Origin: Roseithermus sacchariphilus
GTDB taxonomy: Bacteria > Bacteroidota > Rhodothermia > Rhodothermales > MEBIC09517
Direction of reading: 5' to 3'
DNA length: 64,000 nucleotides
NCBI GenBank assembly: GCA_003285105.1
Contig: CP030158.1
Coordinates: 2,704,501-2,768,500, forward strand
Below the pieces are notes generated by a model. It was not told the origin of the DNA, did no database searches, and worked only from the letters and a program-made list of their open reading frames with translations. The position numbers were made by a program, and so were the translations under genes. Below are positions 44,401 through 51,595 of the stretch, in pieces. Within the stretch, counting starts at the first letter, position 1. Every line of letters starts with the position of its first letter.

Positions 44401-47229
44401 GCCGCCCTGCCGGACGGGCAGCGCCAGGCGCAGCGCCCGGCCGGCCTCGGTCCGTACCGGCTGCGAGGCCACGACCTCCTCCACCCGCTCGCTGCGCCAG
44501 CGCAGCCGCCCGTCGGCGCCGACCTCGCGGACGCTGTTCCACTGCTGGCGGATGAGCGTGACCTCCACGGGACGGTCGCCCAGGACGTGGCCGTCGGGCG
44601 TGGCCGTGAGCAGGTCGACCACCATCGTCCGGTCCTCGGAGAGGTCGACGTAGCGGGTGCCGGTCTTCAGCCCGATGTAGTAGAGCCCCGGGTGCAGGGG
44701 TACTTCGGTGCGTGCCGTGGCCTGCTGCCGGGCGGGGTCGGTGACGGTGCCTTCCCAGACGATCCGCGTGGGGATGCCGTGGGTGTTGCCGGGAAGCGGA
44801 CGGCGCACGCGCAGACGGCCGTTCTCGTCCAGCACGGTGTCGGCCCGCACGAGATCCTGGAAGAGGCCGTCGATGTAGCGGTACACCCCGAACGTGTAGC
44901 CGTCGAAGCCGGGCGGGCGGTAGGTGCCGCTGACGCGCTGGAGGCGGTAGGACACCGGCTGGCCCTGCATGGCGGCGCCGAAGAGGTAGCGCCCCGAGAT
45001 GGTGCCCTCGAAGAAGTCGCCGGCGACGTACCCCGGCGCCAGGGAGGTCGCCTCGACGGCGAAGGTGGCTCGCCGGAAGGCGTCGACCCGGAAGGTGCCG
45101 GCGGCCAGGTCGCCCGGGCCGTAGTAGTCCTCCGCGGCGGCGGCCGTGTCCGCCGCGAGGATCACCCGGACGCCGTACGGCCCCTGCGCCGCACCCGCCG
45201 GCGCCGTCCAGTCGAGGTGGAACGTGCCCAGGTCGCTCGGGCGGAGGCGGCGGTCGAGGACGACCTGGTCGCGCGGGTCGCGGATGAAGACGCGGATGCT
45301 GTCGGTGACGGCGGCCCAGTCGCGGTCCTGCCGGCGGCGCAGGATACCCTTCAGGTGCACCGTCTCGCCGGTGCGGTAGAGCCCGCGGTCGGAGAAGACG
45401 GAGCCGGCGTAGGTGACCGGCTGCGGCCACCAGGCAAAGGGCACGTCGAAGCGGTACGGCTCCAGGCCGTCGTCGTAGAGGCTGCTGGTGAAGGCCAGGT
45501 CGCCCTCGTGCTCGACGAAGGCGTACTGGACGGGGCGGTCCCAGGCGCTGGGCGCGGTGAGGCCGAGGGCGTGCCAGCCCGGCGTCGTGGCCCGGCCCGT
45601 GGCGTCCGTCGTGCCGGTCCAGCGGACGGTGTTGTCGGCGTCGCGGAGGGTGACGCGGGCGTTCGGGACGGGCGCGGCCGTGCGGAGGTCGGTGACGAAG
45701 AGGAGGTTCTGGTGGGCGCTGAACTTGGCGGTGAGGCCCAGCCGTGTCACCTGGGCCAGCGCCGTGTAGGAGCGGGCCGGCTGCGTCCCGGCCTCCGGCA
45801 CGCGCAGGTGCACGCCTACCACCCCCGTGCCGTCGGTCAGCAGCGTGTCGAGCCGGAGGGGGCGGATCCCCGGCTCGTTGCGTTCCAGGTCGAGAAGCCA
45901 GGGGCGGTCGGCGGGGACGGGGCGAGGCTGCTCGTTCCGCGGCTGATAGCCGTAGTAATGCTGGCTGTCGTAGGCGCGGAGGACGGGGATGATCTCGTCG
46001 GCGGCAAGCCGTCGGGTGCCCACGAAGACCCGGTCGATGTTGGTGGCCCGGAGCGGCAGGGCGGGTTCCTGATCGGCCTCGATGACCATCAGGCCCTGCG
46101 GCATCGAGGCCGTCGGGGTGAAGGCGCGGGTGCGGAAGGAGGCCTGCGCCGAGGCCAGCACCTGCCCGAAGGCGTCCTCCAGGCTGTCGATGCGGACGGT
46201 GTAGGCCGTCTCCGGGCGGAGCGTCACCGGCAGCACGTGCGACGTGCTCACCACGGCATCCCGGGCTTCGATGCCCGGCGGGAGCGCAACGGCCGGGCTG
46301 AACGAGACGGCCTGCCGCAGCGCCTCGAAGCGAACGGGCGTCGTGAAGGTCAGCGCGAGGCCACGGTCGGGCGCGAGGACCTCCTGGTCGCGCTCGCCCC
46401 AGGAGCGAGGCTGCGACACCTCGACCAGCCGCAGCGGTTCGTAGGTGCGAAACCCGACGGTCTGTTCGCCCTCGGACGGGAGCGGCCCTTCGACACCGCG
46501 CAGGCCGGGGGTGACGACCAGCACGTAGGCGGTCCCGGCCGTGAGCGGCGCAACCGGCTGCACGACGGCCGCCGTGTCCGCCTCGAAGCGCACGTCGACC
46601 GGGAGGCGGGCGCCGCGTTCACCGCGGTCGGTGCGGACGTAGAGCCGCAGGTGCTCCGCCGCGCGGGTCGTGTCGATCCGCTGGTTGAAACGCAGCCACA
46701 CCGGGCTCGTCGGTGCCACGTAGCGAGCGCCGTCGGGCGGGTCGGAGGCGACGAGCGCGGGCCGTGGCGTCTCGAAGGTCCACGTGGCCCCGTCCGTCCA
46801 GGTGTCCCCGTCGACCGCCGTCAGCCCTCCCGCCAGGCGGGCGCGGAAGGCCGTGGCCCGGGGAAGCGGGGCATCCGGGACGAACAGCAGCGTCTGCGTG
46901 CCTTCCCAGCGCAGCGTGCCGGGCACGGCCGGGTCGAGCGTCAGCGTCTGCGGCGGAACCGCGGGCGCCTCGCCCAGCGGCACCATCGGCTTGCTGAAGG
47001 TGACGCTCACGACCAGGTCGGGGGGGCGGACGGAGAGCGGGCCGTTCGGGGTGACGCTCAGCAGCCGCAACGGCCCGTCCAGGCGCGGGATGAAGTCCGC
47101 CGCCGCGGGTCCATCGACCGGGATGCTGGTGACCGCGATGGGGGCGTCGGACGAGGCCGGGGGCTCCCCGCCACCGCAGGCGGCCAGGAAGCAGACGACG
47201 GACACGGCGAGGGCGAGGCGGCGAAGCAT
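41488..47229 (-). CDS. Bacterial alpha-2-macroglobulin lipoprotein with intact thioester
   Basis: 1913 residues from ATG 47229. Lipoprotein signal ending FLAACG (Cys19). A long series of macroglobulin (MG) beta-sandwich domains follows, including SDRGLYRTGETVHLKGILRR, FRVDAFRRATFAVEA and RYRPGETARIMVLSPYEEAT. The alpha-alpha barrel then carries the thioester motif PYGCLEQRTS, with Cys1405 and Gln1408, and a C-terminal receptor-like domain. Bacterial A2Ms trap attacking proteases in the periplasm. As in the E. coli YfhM-PbpC pair, a PBP1C gene is near and in the same orientation, although here a YceI gene on the other strand lies between. Length is somewhat above that of E. coli YfhM. Confidence 0.93.
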   Translation of the reverse strand: MLRRLALAVSVVCFLAACGGGEPPASSDAPIAVTSIPVDGPAAADFIPRLDGPLRLLSVTPNGPLSVRPPDLVVSVTFSKPMVPLGEAPAVPPQTLTLDPAVPGTLRWEGTQTLLFVPDAPLPRATAFRARLAGGLTAVDGDTWTDGATWTFETPRPALVASDPPDGARYVAPTSPVWLRFNQRIDTTRAAEHLRLYVRTDRGERGARLPVDVRFEADTAAVVQPVAPLTAGTAYVLVVTPGLRGVEGPLPSEGEQTVGFRTYEPLRLVEVSQPRSWGERDQEVLAPDRGLALTFTTPVRFEALRQAVSFSPAVALPPGIEARDAVVSTSHVLPVTLRPETAYTVRIDSLEDAFGQVLASAQASFRTRAFTPTASMPQGLMVIEADQEPALPLRATNIDRVFVGTRRLAADEIIPVLRAYDSQHYYGYQPRNEQPRPVPADRPWLLDLERNEPGIRPLRLDTLLTDGTGVVGVHLRVPEAGTQPARSYTALAQVTRLGLTAKFSAHQNLLFVTDLRTAAPVPNARVTLRDADNTVRWTGTTDATGRATTPGWHALGLTAPSAWDRPVQYAFVEHEGDLAFTSSLYDDGLEPYRFDVPFAWWPQPVTYAGSVFSDRGLYRTGETVHLKGILRRRQDRDWAAVTDSIRVFIRDPRDQVVLDRRLRPSDLGTFHLDWTAPAGAAQGPYGVRVILAADTAAAAEDYYGPGDLAAGTFRVDAFRRATFAVEATSLAPGYVAGDFFEGTISGRYLFGAAMQGQPVSYRLQRVSGTYRPPGFDGYTFGVYRYIDGLFQDLVRADTVLDENGRLRVRRPLPGNTHGIPTRIVWEGTVTDPARQQATARTEVPLHPGLYYIGLKTGTRYVDLSEDRTMVVDLLTATPDGHVLGDRPVEVTLIRQQWNSVREVGADGRLRWRSERVEEVVASQPVRTEAGRALRLALPVRQGGSYIVRATSRDLRGNAIATEAYFYAAGPGYTAWERRDDDRIELIPDRDRYRPGETARIMVLSPYEEATALITVEREGILSSRVETLVGSAPQVEIPLDEAHLPNAFVSVVLLNGRTAAPTATHDAGAPGFKIGYANLRVDPGVRQLRVEIEPDAPTYRPGDEVSVELRLVDAAGRGVPGEIAFSAADAGVLDLIGYALPDPFEVFYGPRSLGVTTAESRANLVRQRNYGQKEEDLGGGGGDPASQLRRDFRPLAHWAPALQTDERGRARVTFRLPESLTTFRLMAAALTADHRFGAGRSDITVTQPLVLQPALPRFARLEDRFEAGVLVTNTTGAPGTATVTAAATGLLLEGPATRTVPLQHGETREVRFAWVADAAGDAALTFSAELGRDRDALEVTLPVLVPTTTRTWATFAATADTAREAVVMPEAFEPDLGGLDVRLAGTALVGLDGAAEYLLTYPYGCLEQRTSAVRPLLLADDLLDAFDLDALGGDRTAVVERWLHDLDGFWTGDGFALWPGGRHTSPYVSAYVVLALAEAEAAGFTVPSTLRAEAVRALEESVRNRSRRPDYYAPRVWDDTRALMLYALARHGRLLPSEIDDLARRERDDPSTLSVDGESFLIRTLLHADAPALRTHLAPLTDRLQRRIRVEATTAYLTAPTEADYGWIFASDVRATAFGLTALLAADPSDERRLVAQRMVQYLMQQRRSGAWASTQENAAVIDAFRAYHEAFEAVEPAFSAEVRAAGQTILTAAFQGHRLATAETTVPLDALPDATRVPLTIRKDGPGLLYYTLRLQTYTTAPLPAAAQGLTVERRLQRLDDAGRPVGSPWTTGDAPLSLRSGEMVRIVLRVTSPTDRNYVVVDDALPAGLEALNTAFETTDRAAVETARQDVRERWWGSFNHTEIRDDRVVLFADYLTRGEHTFVYVARATTPGTFTHPPVQAALMYRPETNGRTATGTLVVEPPAEGTASR

Positions 47230-47315
47230 GGCATGACCGGCGGCGGGAAGGGAGGCGCTCGCGGGGGCCGGCGTCCCGGCGGCCCGCAGGCATGAGACCC
47301 GCGGCTCCGCTCCGG

Positions 47316-47375
47316 CGTTCCGCCGTGTCCTGCCGCGTTCCGCCGTGTCCTGCCGCGTTCCGCCGTGTCCTGCGG
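47316..47375. repeat. 20-bp tandem repeat x 3
   Basis: Three adjacent copies of CGTTCCGCCGTGTCCTGCCG (the last with one change near its end). It shares the CCGTGTCCTG core with the 18-bp duplication at 39403-39438. Confidence 0.9.
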
Positions 47376-47429
47376 CCGGCCCGTTGCCGCACTCGTCAAC
47401 AGTTGGTTACATGCCGATTGTTTATTCGT

Positions 47430-47459
47430 TTGAACAAGTAAGTGGCTGTAACGTATATT
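47430..47459 (+). promoter_or_regulatory. Putative promoter of the YceI gene
   Basis: TTGAAC (47430-47435), an 18-base spacer and TATATT (47454-47459) in an AT-rich island, about 90 bases upstream of the YceI ATG. An overlapping inverted repeat, TTGTT at 47419-47423 and AACAA at 47433-47437, could bind a regulator. Pattern match only. Confidence 0.35.
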
Positions 47460-47551
47460 GGGCCATCATCACCAAACCGCGTCGGCGCCCGGAGTGGGAG
47501 CCGGCGCACCGGGATCCCTCATCCTCTCATCACCTGACCGTGTACGCACGT

Positions 47552-48175
47552 ATGAAAACGCCTCGTCTCGTACTCACCTCGTTGCTCCTGGGCGGATGGC
47601 TCCTCGTCGGCTTCACGATGCCGGATCCGCCCGCCCGTCCGGCCGAGCGGGCCACGTACGTGGTCGACAAGGCGCACTCGCAGATCGGCTTCCGGGTCCG
47701 CCACCTGGGCATCTCGAACGTCACCGGTGCCTTCCGGGACTTCGAGGCGCAGGTCGTCTTCGACAAGGACGACCTGAGCACGCTGGAGGCCTCGGCCACC
47801 ATCGACGTAGCCTCCATCGACACGGGCATCGAGCGCCGTGACAACCACCTGCGCTCGGCCGATTTCTTCGACGCCGAGACGTACCCCACCATCACGTTCC
47901 AGAGCACGGGCGTCGAGGAGATCGACGGCAACCGCTTCAAGCTCCGCGGTGACCTGACCATCAAGGATGTGACGAAGCCGGTCGTGCTCGACGCCGAGTT
48001 GCTCGGCACGGCGCCGGGTATGCGGGGCGGCGAGGTGGCGGCCTTCAGCGCCACCGGTGTCATCAACCGCTTCGACTACGGCCTGACCTGGAACAACCTG
48101 ACCGAGGCTGGCGGCATCGTCGTCGGCGAGGAGGTCACCCTGCTGATCGAACTGGAAGCGGTCCGTCAGGAGTAG
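47552..48175 (+). CDS. YceI-family periplasmic lipid-binding protein
   Basis: 207 residues from ATG 47552; signal peptide through about residue 30 (TSLLLGGWLLVGFTMP). YceI lipocalin-like barrel motifs: YVVDKAHSQIGFRVRHLGIS, GAFRDFEAQVVFD, ASIDTGIERRDNHLRSADFF, YPTITFQSTGVEEI and RGDLTIKDVTKPVVLDAELL. Family members bind polyisoprenoid chains in the periplasm and are often stress- or pH-induced. Monocistronic: its own AT-rich promoter region upstream and a strong terminator downstream. It is inserted on the opposite strand between the A2M and pbpC genes. Confidence 0.95.
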   Translation: MKTPRLVLTSLLLGGWLLVGFTMPDPPARPAERATYVVDKAHSQIGFRVRHLGISNVTGAFRDFEAQVVFDKDDLSTLEASATIDVASIDTGIERRDNHLRSADFFDAETYPTITFQSTGVEEIDGNRFKLRGDLTIKDVTKPVVLDAELLGTAPGMRGGEVAAFSATGVINRFDYGLTWNNLTEAGGIVVGEEVTLLIELEAVRQE

Positions 48176-48211
48176 CGCGTCATCCCCCCACCGAACCCAC
48201 CATCGGTGCCT

Positions 48212-48249
48212 GGCCGGCATCCGGAGCGCATCCGGGTGCCGGCCTTTTT
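48212..48249 (+). terminator. Intrinsic terminator of the YceI gene
   Basis: GGCCGGCATCCGG (48212-48224) pairs with CCGGGTGCCGGCC (48232-48244), 13 pairs including one G-U, then TTTTT (48245-48249). It lies 36 bases after the YceI stop and abuts the end of the convergent pbpC gene. Confidence 0.92.
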
Positions 48250-50636
48250 CATTCCAGGCCGCGCACGACGATGGTGACCGGCCGGCTGCGCAGCCGGCGC
48301 CCTTCTGCATCGACGGCGCGCAGTTCGATGCGATGCGTACCGGGGGCGAGCGCCAGGGAGGCCGCGTCGATGGGGGCCGGCAGCCGGGTGTCGTTGACCC
48401 ACCACGCCACCGCGCTGAGCGACGGGTCGGCGTGGCCGTCGAGGTGGATGCGCTGGTGGTCGGTACGCAGGACGGGGTCGAGCTGGTAGACGGTGCCGCT
48501 CTCGGGGTATCGGATGGTGAGGGCGTCGGAGTAGGCGAGGGGGCCGGGCGGGGAGGGCGGCGGTGCGTCGGTGGCCGGGGGCGGCAGCGGGAGGCCCTGT
48601 TCGCGCATCCAGCCGTGATACATCGGCGGGTAGACGGCGAAGAGCCGGTGCTCGACGAAGGCCGGGGGCGTCTCCGGCGTGGCTCGCCGTCCCGTCCGCC
48701 GGTCGATGGGAATGCGCCGGTGGACGGTGCAGGTGTCGGTCGGGACCGTCCCGGCCAGGAACAGCTCGTGCCGGCGGCGGGGGGTGTGGGGGCCGGGCAG
48801 GAGGCCGCTGGCGGGGGAGATCTCGGCGGTGACGAGCCCTTCGGGGCGGGGGAAGGGGCCGCCGGAGCCGAGGTGGCGCAGGATGCCGTTCAGGATGGGG
48901 CCGGCTCCCGAGACGCCGCTGACCCAGCGCATCGGCGTGCCGTCGAAGTTGCCCACCCAGACGGCGACGACGTGCCGGGGGGTGTAGCCGACGGCCCAGT
49001 TGTCCCGGTAGTCTTTGGACGTCCCGGTTTTGACGGCGGCGGGGAAGGGCAGCTCGAGCGGGCCGCCGCGGCCGAAGGCCGGGGCACGGGCCTCGGGGTC
49101 GCTGAGGATGTCGGTGATGAGGTAGGCCACCTGCGGCGAGAGGCCCATGGCCCGGGGCGGTTCGGTGGGCACGGTCAGGGTGTCACCGGCCTGCGTGCGG
49201 AGCCAGCGCACCGGCGTGACGGGGGGGAGGGAGCCGCCACGGGCCAGGCCGGCATAGGCACGGGCCAGTTCGAGCAGTTGCACCTCGCCGTTGCCCAGCG
49301 TCAGCCCGACGCCGTAGTGGGCGGCCGGCCGGTCCAGCGAGGCGAACCCGGCCCGGTGCAACAGGTCGAGCAGCCGCTCCGGGCCAAAGGCGCGGACGAG
49401 GTGCACGGCCGGTACGTTGTAGCTGCACGCCAGCGCCTGGCGGAGCGGCACGGGGCCGTGGTAGGTGCGGTCGTAGTTCTGCGGGGAGAACGCCCCACCG
49501 GCTTCGAGCACCTGCGTTTCCAGATCCGGCAGGATGGTGGCGGCGGTGTAGCGGCGCGAGGCCAGGGCCATCGCGTAGGTGAACGGCTTGAGGGCGCTGC
49601 CGGGCTGCCGCCGCATCCGCACCCCGTCGTTCTGCCCGCCGTGCCGCGCATCCCAGAAGTCGGCGCTGCCCACGTAAGCCCGCACGGCCCCGCTCGTGTC
49701 CAGCACGACGACGGCGGCGTTGGTGACGCTGGCATCGTCGAGCAGGCGCAGGTGGGCGCGGACCTGCTCGGTCACGGCGCGTTGCAGCGCGAGGTCGAGC
49801 GTGGTGCGGATCTCGGCGAGGTCGTCGGTCCGGGCGGGAAGGAGGCTGCGGACGAAGTGCGGGGCGTGGAAGCGGGGCGTCGGGGGTTGCAGGGCGAGCG
49901 GCAGGGCACTCAGGCGCCGGTGTTCCGAAGCGCTCAGGCGGCCGCTGCGTTCGAGCGCGGCCAGCACCTGCCGGTGCCGGGCCTGCGCCCGCTCCGGGTG
50001 GCGGAAGGGATCGTAGGCCGAGGGGCTCTGGGGCAGGCCGATCAGGAACGTCGCCTCGTGCAGCGTCAGGTCGCGGGCCGGCTTGCCGAAGTACAGCTGC
50101 GCCGCCGCCTCGATGCCGTAGGTCTGGTTGCCGAACGGCACCCGGTTGAGCCAGAGCGCCAGGATGTCGGACTTCGTCAGCGCCGCTTCCAGCCGGAGCG
50201 CCAGGTGCATCTCGGCCAGCTTGTCCGTCCAGCCCCGTGCCGAGGCGCCCCGGAGCGAGCGCGCCACCTGCATCGTGATCGTCGAGGCCCCGCTCGTGAT
50301 GCGTCCGTCGCGCAGGTTCTGCCAGAGGGCTCGGGCCACGGCGATCGGGTCGATGCCGGGATGCCGGTAGAAGCGCCGGTCCTCCGTGGCGATCAGCGCG
50401 GCGACGGCCTCGGGGGGGATGGCCTCCAGCGGCACGGAGATCCCCCGGCCCTCCGGGCGGATCTCCTGGATCACGTCCCCGTGCCGGTCGGTGACCCGCA
50501 GGCTCGACACGGCCCGCCGTCCGAGCAGGTCGTCCGGCAGCGGCCACAGCAGCGAGGCGGCGACCAGCAGGACGAGGCCGGCGGTCATCGCCGCTGCGAG
50601 GCGGCGGCGGGAAACGCGAGGCGGGAAGGACGGCAT
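48249..50636 (-). CDS. pbpC: Penicillin-binding protein 1C
   Basis: 795 residues from ATG 50636. N-terminal membrane anchor (LAAAMTAGLVLLVAASLLW). Glycosyltransferase-51 domain: ALIATEDRRFYRHPGIDPIA, GASTITMQVARSL, LNRVPFGNQTYGIEAAA. Transpeptidase domain: PGSALKPF with catalytic Ser347, SYN in LACSYNVPA, and KTGTSKD near residue 536. A C-terminal BiPBP_C beta domain (about 700-795) is typical of PBP1C. It synthesises peptidoglycan at the inner membrane. In E. coli the partner gene yfhM encodes alpha-2-macroglobulin; the same two functions are neighbours here, separated by YceI. About 80 bases upstream lies one copy of a direct repeat shared with the VapB upstream region. Confidence 0.95.
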   Translation of the reverse strand: MPSFPPRVSRRRLAAAMTAGLVLLVAASLLWPLPDDLLGRRAVSSLRVTDRHGDVIQEIRPEGRGISVPLEAIPPEAVAALIATEDRRFYRHPGIDPIAVARALWQNLRDGRITSGASTITMQVARSLRGASARGWTDKLAEMHLALRLEAALTKSDILALWLNRVPFGNQTYGIEAAAQLYFGKPARDLTLHEATFLIGLPQSPSAYDPFRHPERAQARHRQVLAALERSGRLSASEHRRLSALPLALQPPTPRFHAPHFVRSLLPARTDDLAEIRTTLDLALQRAVTEQVRAHLRLLDDASVTNAAVVVLDTSGAVRAYVGSADFWDARHGGQNDGVRMRRQPGSALKPFTYAMALASRRYTAATILPDLETQVLEAGGAFSPQNYDRTYHGPVPLRQALACSYNVPAVHLVRAFGPERLLDLLHRAGFASLDRPAAHYGVGLTLGNGEVQLLELARAYAGLARGGSLPPVTPVRWLRTQAGDTLTVPTEPPRAMGLSPQVAYLITDILSDPEARAPAFGRGGPLELPFPAAVKTGTSKDYRDNWAVGYTPRHVVAVWVGNFDGTPMRWVSGVSGAGPILNGILRHLGSGGPFPRPEGLVTAEISPASGLLPGPHTPRRRHELFLAGTVPTDTCTVHRRIPIDRRTGRRATPETPPAFVEHRLFAVYPPMYHGWMREQGLPLPPPATDAPPPSPPGPLAYSDALTIRYPESGTVYQLDPVLRTDHQRIHLDGHADPSLSAVAWWVNDTRLPAPIDAASLALAPGTHRIELRAVDAEGRRLRSRPVTIVVRGLE

Positions 50637-50713
50637 CGGGGCGTGGGCGGCGGGGGATACGGACCCAACGACGATGCGTGTGCCGGGGATTCCGCGGGGG
50701 CCGCCCGCCGCAG

Positions 50714-50750
50714 GACGCGGCGGGCAGCGTGCGGCGCGGCAGGGCGGGGG
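50714..50750. repeat. Imperfect direct repeat, copy A
   Basis: 37 bases starting GACGCGGCGGGCAGCGTGCG. 33 of 37 positions match copy B at 51452-51488, and all differences are transitions. The two copies flank the vapBC-type pair in the same orientation, and each lies 80-100 bases upstream of a minus-strand gene (pbpC and the antitoxin). Confidence 0.7.
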
Positions 50751-50759
50751 GCATCCCGG

Positions 50760-51128
50760 TCAAACCAACGGGAGTCCGGGGATCCGCGAGAAATGCTTCT
50801 GATTGTGCGTCAGGAGGGGTTCGCCATGGAGAAGCGCCGTGGCTGCGATGAAAAGATCCCGGTGACCGATGACCAGATTCCGAATGCGCAACTCCCTGAA
50901 GAGGCGGGCGGCTTCCTCCGCAACGTGTTGCGTGAGAGGAAGCCGTATCAGATCGCCCGTCAAGATTTGTACGTCCTGTCGTTTGGCCGCTGTCGTGGCC
51001 CCGATCAGGAGTTCGTACAGGGTTACGGTGGACAGGCAGAGTCTGGTGCCATCCGGAATCCGGGCCAGCGCCGTGCTCGATTTATCGGCTGCTCGGAGAT
51101 GCTCGATGAAGATGCTGGTGTCGATCAC
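50760..51128 (-). CDS. VapC-like PIN-domain ribonuclease toxin
   Basis: 122 residues. The GTG at 51128 overlaps the antitoxin stop (GTGA) and begins right at the conserved VIDTSIFIEHL, so I prefer it to upstream GTGs. PIN-domain acidic residues are present: Asp3, Glu39 in LYELLIG, and Asp91 in GHRDLFIAATALLHG; the fold closes with LLTHNQKHFSRIPGLPLV. VapC toxins cleave tRNA or rRNA when the antitoxin is degraded. Gene order (antitoxin first, overlapping) is typical of type II modules. Confidence 0.88.
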   Translation of the reverse strand: MIDTSIFIEHLRAADKSSTALARIPDGTRLCLSTVTLYELLIGATTAAKRQDVQILTGDLIRLPLTQHVAEEAARLFRELRIRNLVIGHRDLFIAATALLHGEPLLTHNQKHFSRIPGLPLV

Positions 51129-51355
51129 CCTGAGGATACCTTCCACTGCCACCGGGCAGCGGCTTCCTCGATGGGTTGCAGATCCTCCTCCGTCCAGCGG
51201 CTGACCTGCTGGATCTGCTCCCTGTACGCGGGTTTCATGACCGAGACCGGTGTCCGGGCGGAGCGTGTCAGGAGGAAGTCCCAGAAGGCCAGAAGTTGAT
51301 CCTGAGCCTGTGGATCGAGCTGGTTGAATCTGTCCAGCAACGTGTCGTGGCTCAT
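51125..51355 (-). CDS. VapB-type antitoxin (DUF2281-like)
   Basis: 76 residues from ATG 51355. The N-terminal helix DRFNQLDPQAQDQLLAFWDFLL resembles the DUF2281 dimerisation segment of VapB-type antitoxins. The C-terminal half (QIQQVSRWTEEDLQPIEEAA) is charged and probably wraps the toxin. Its stop codon overlaps the GTG start of the PIN-domain toxin. Longer frames upstream are not supported. Autoregulation by the TA complex is usual for such pairs but no operator is recognised. Confidence 0.75.
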   Translation of the reverse strand: MSHDTLLDRFNQLDPQAQDQLLAFWDFLLTRSARTPVSVMKPAYREQIQQVSRWTEEDLQPIEEAAARWQWKVSSG

Positions 51356-51451
51356 CGCAGTCGCACAGGAAATGGTTGGAAAGGGTGTAGTCCCGGAGCA
51401 GGGGCTTGTTCCAACCGGCGGCCTTGCCGGCGAGCGGGTACGGACCCGTAC

Positions 51452-51488
51452 GATGCGGCGGGCAGCGTGCGGTGCGGCAGGGTGGGAG
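51452..51488. repeat. Imperfect direct repeat, copy B
   Basis: 37 bases beginning GATGCGGCGGGCAGCGTGCG, matching copy A at 50714-50750. A further shared piece (TACGGACCC followed by ACGATGCG) lies just left of copy B and at about 50658-50678, so the similarity is longer than the core and is interrupted in copy A. Confidence 0.7.
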
Positions 51489-51595
51489 GGGGGAACCCGT
51501 GCCGCGGGGCCTGCGTGGACCGAGCCCGGTCGTGCCGTTCCCCTTCGGATCCTTCTCGGCTCCTCCTCGGACCATCCTTCGGACAGAGCAAAGCC

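Larger units (their letters stand above)
47230..47551. other. Divergent intergenic region between the A2M and YceI genes
   Basis: 322 bases with no gene. The A2M-proximal part is GC-rich and contains a 20-bp tandem repeat (47316-47375). The part from 47395 to 47470 is unusually AT-rich for this genome and carries a promoter-like sequence oriented toward the YceI gene. Confidence 0.7.

Noticed and set aside
43669-47295. 1208-codon plus-strand open frame opposite the alpha-2-macroglobulin gene
   Set aside because: The minus-strand frame has a lipobox, macroglobulin domains and the CLEQ thioester, so this is a shadow.
48212-48249. Terminator at the YceI/pbpC junction considered bidirectional
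   Set aside because: The T-tract exists only in the plus direction; the pbpC side has no T-run after the stem.
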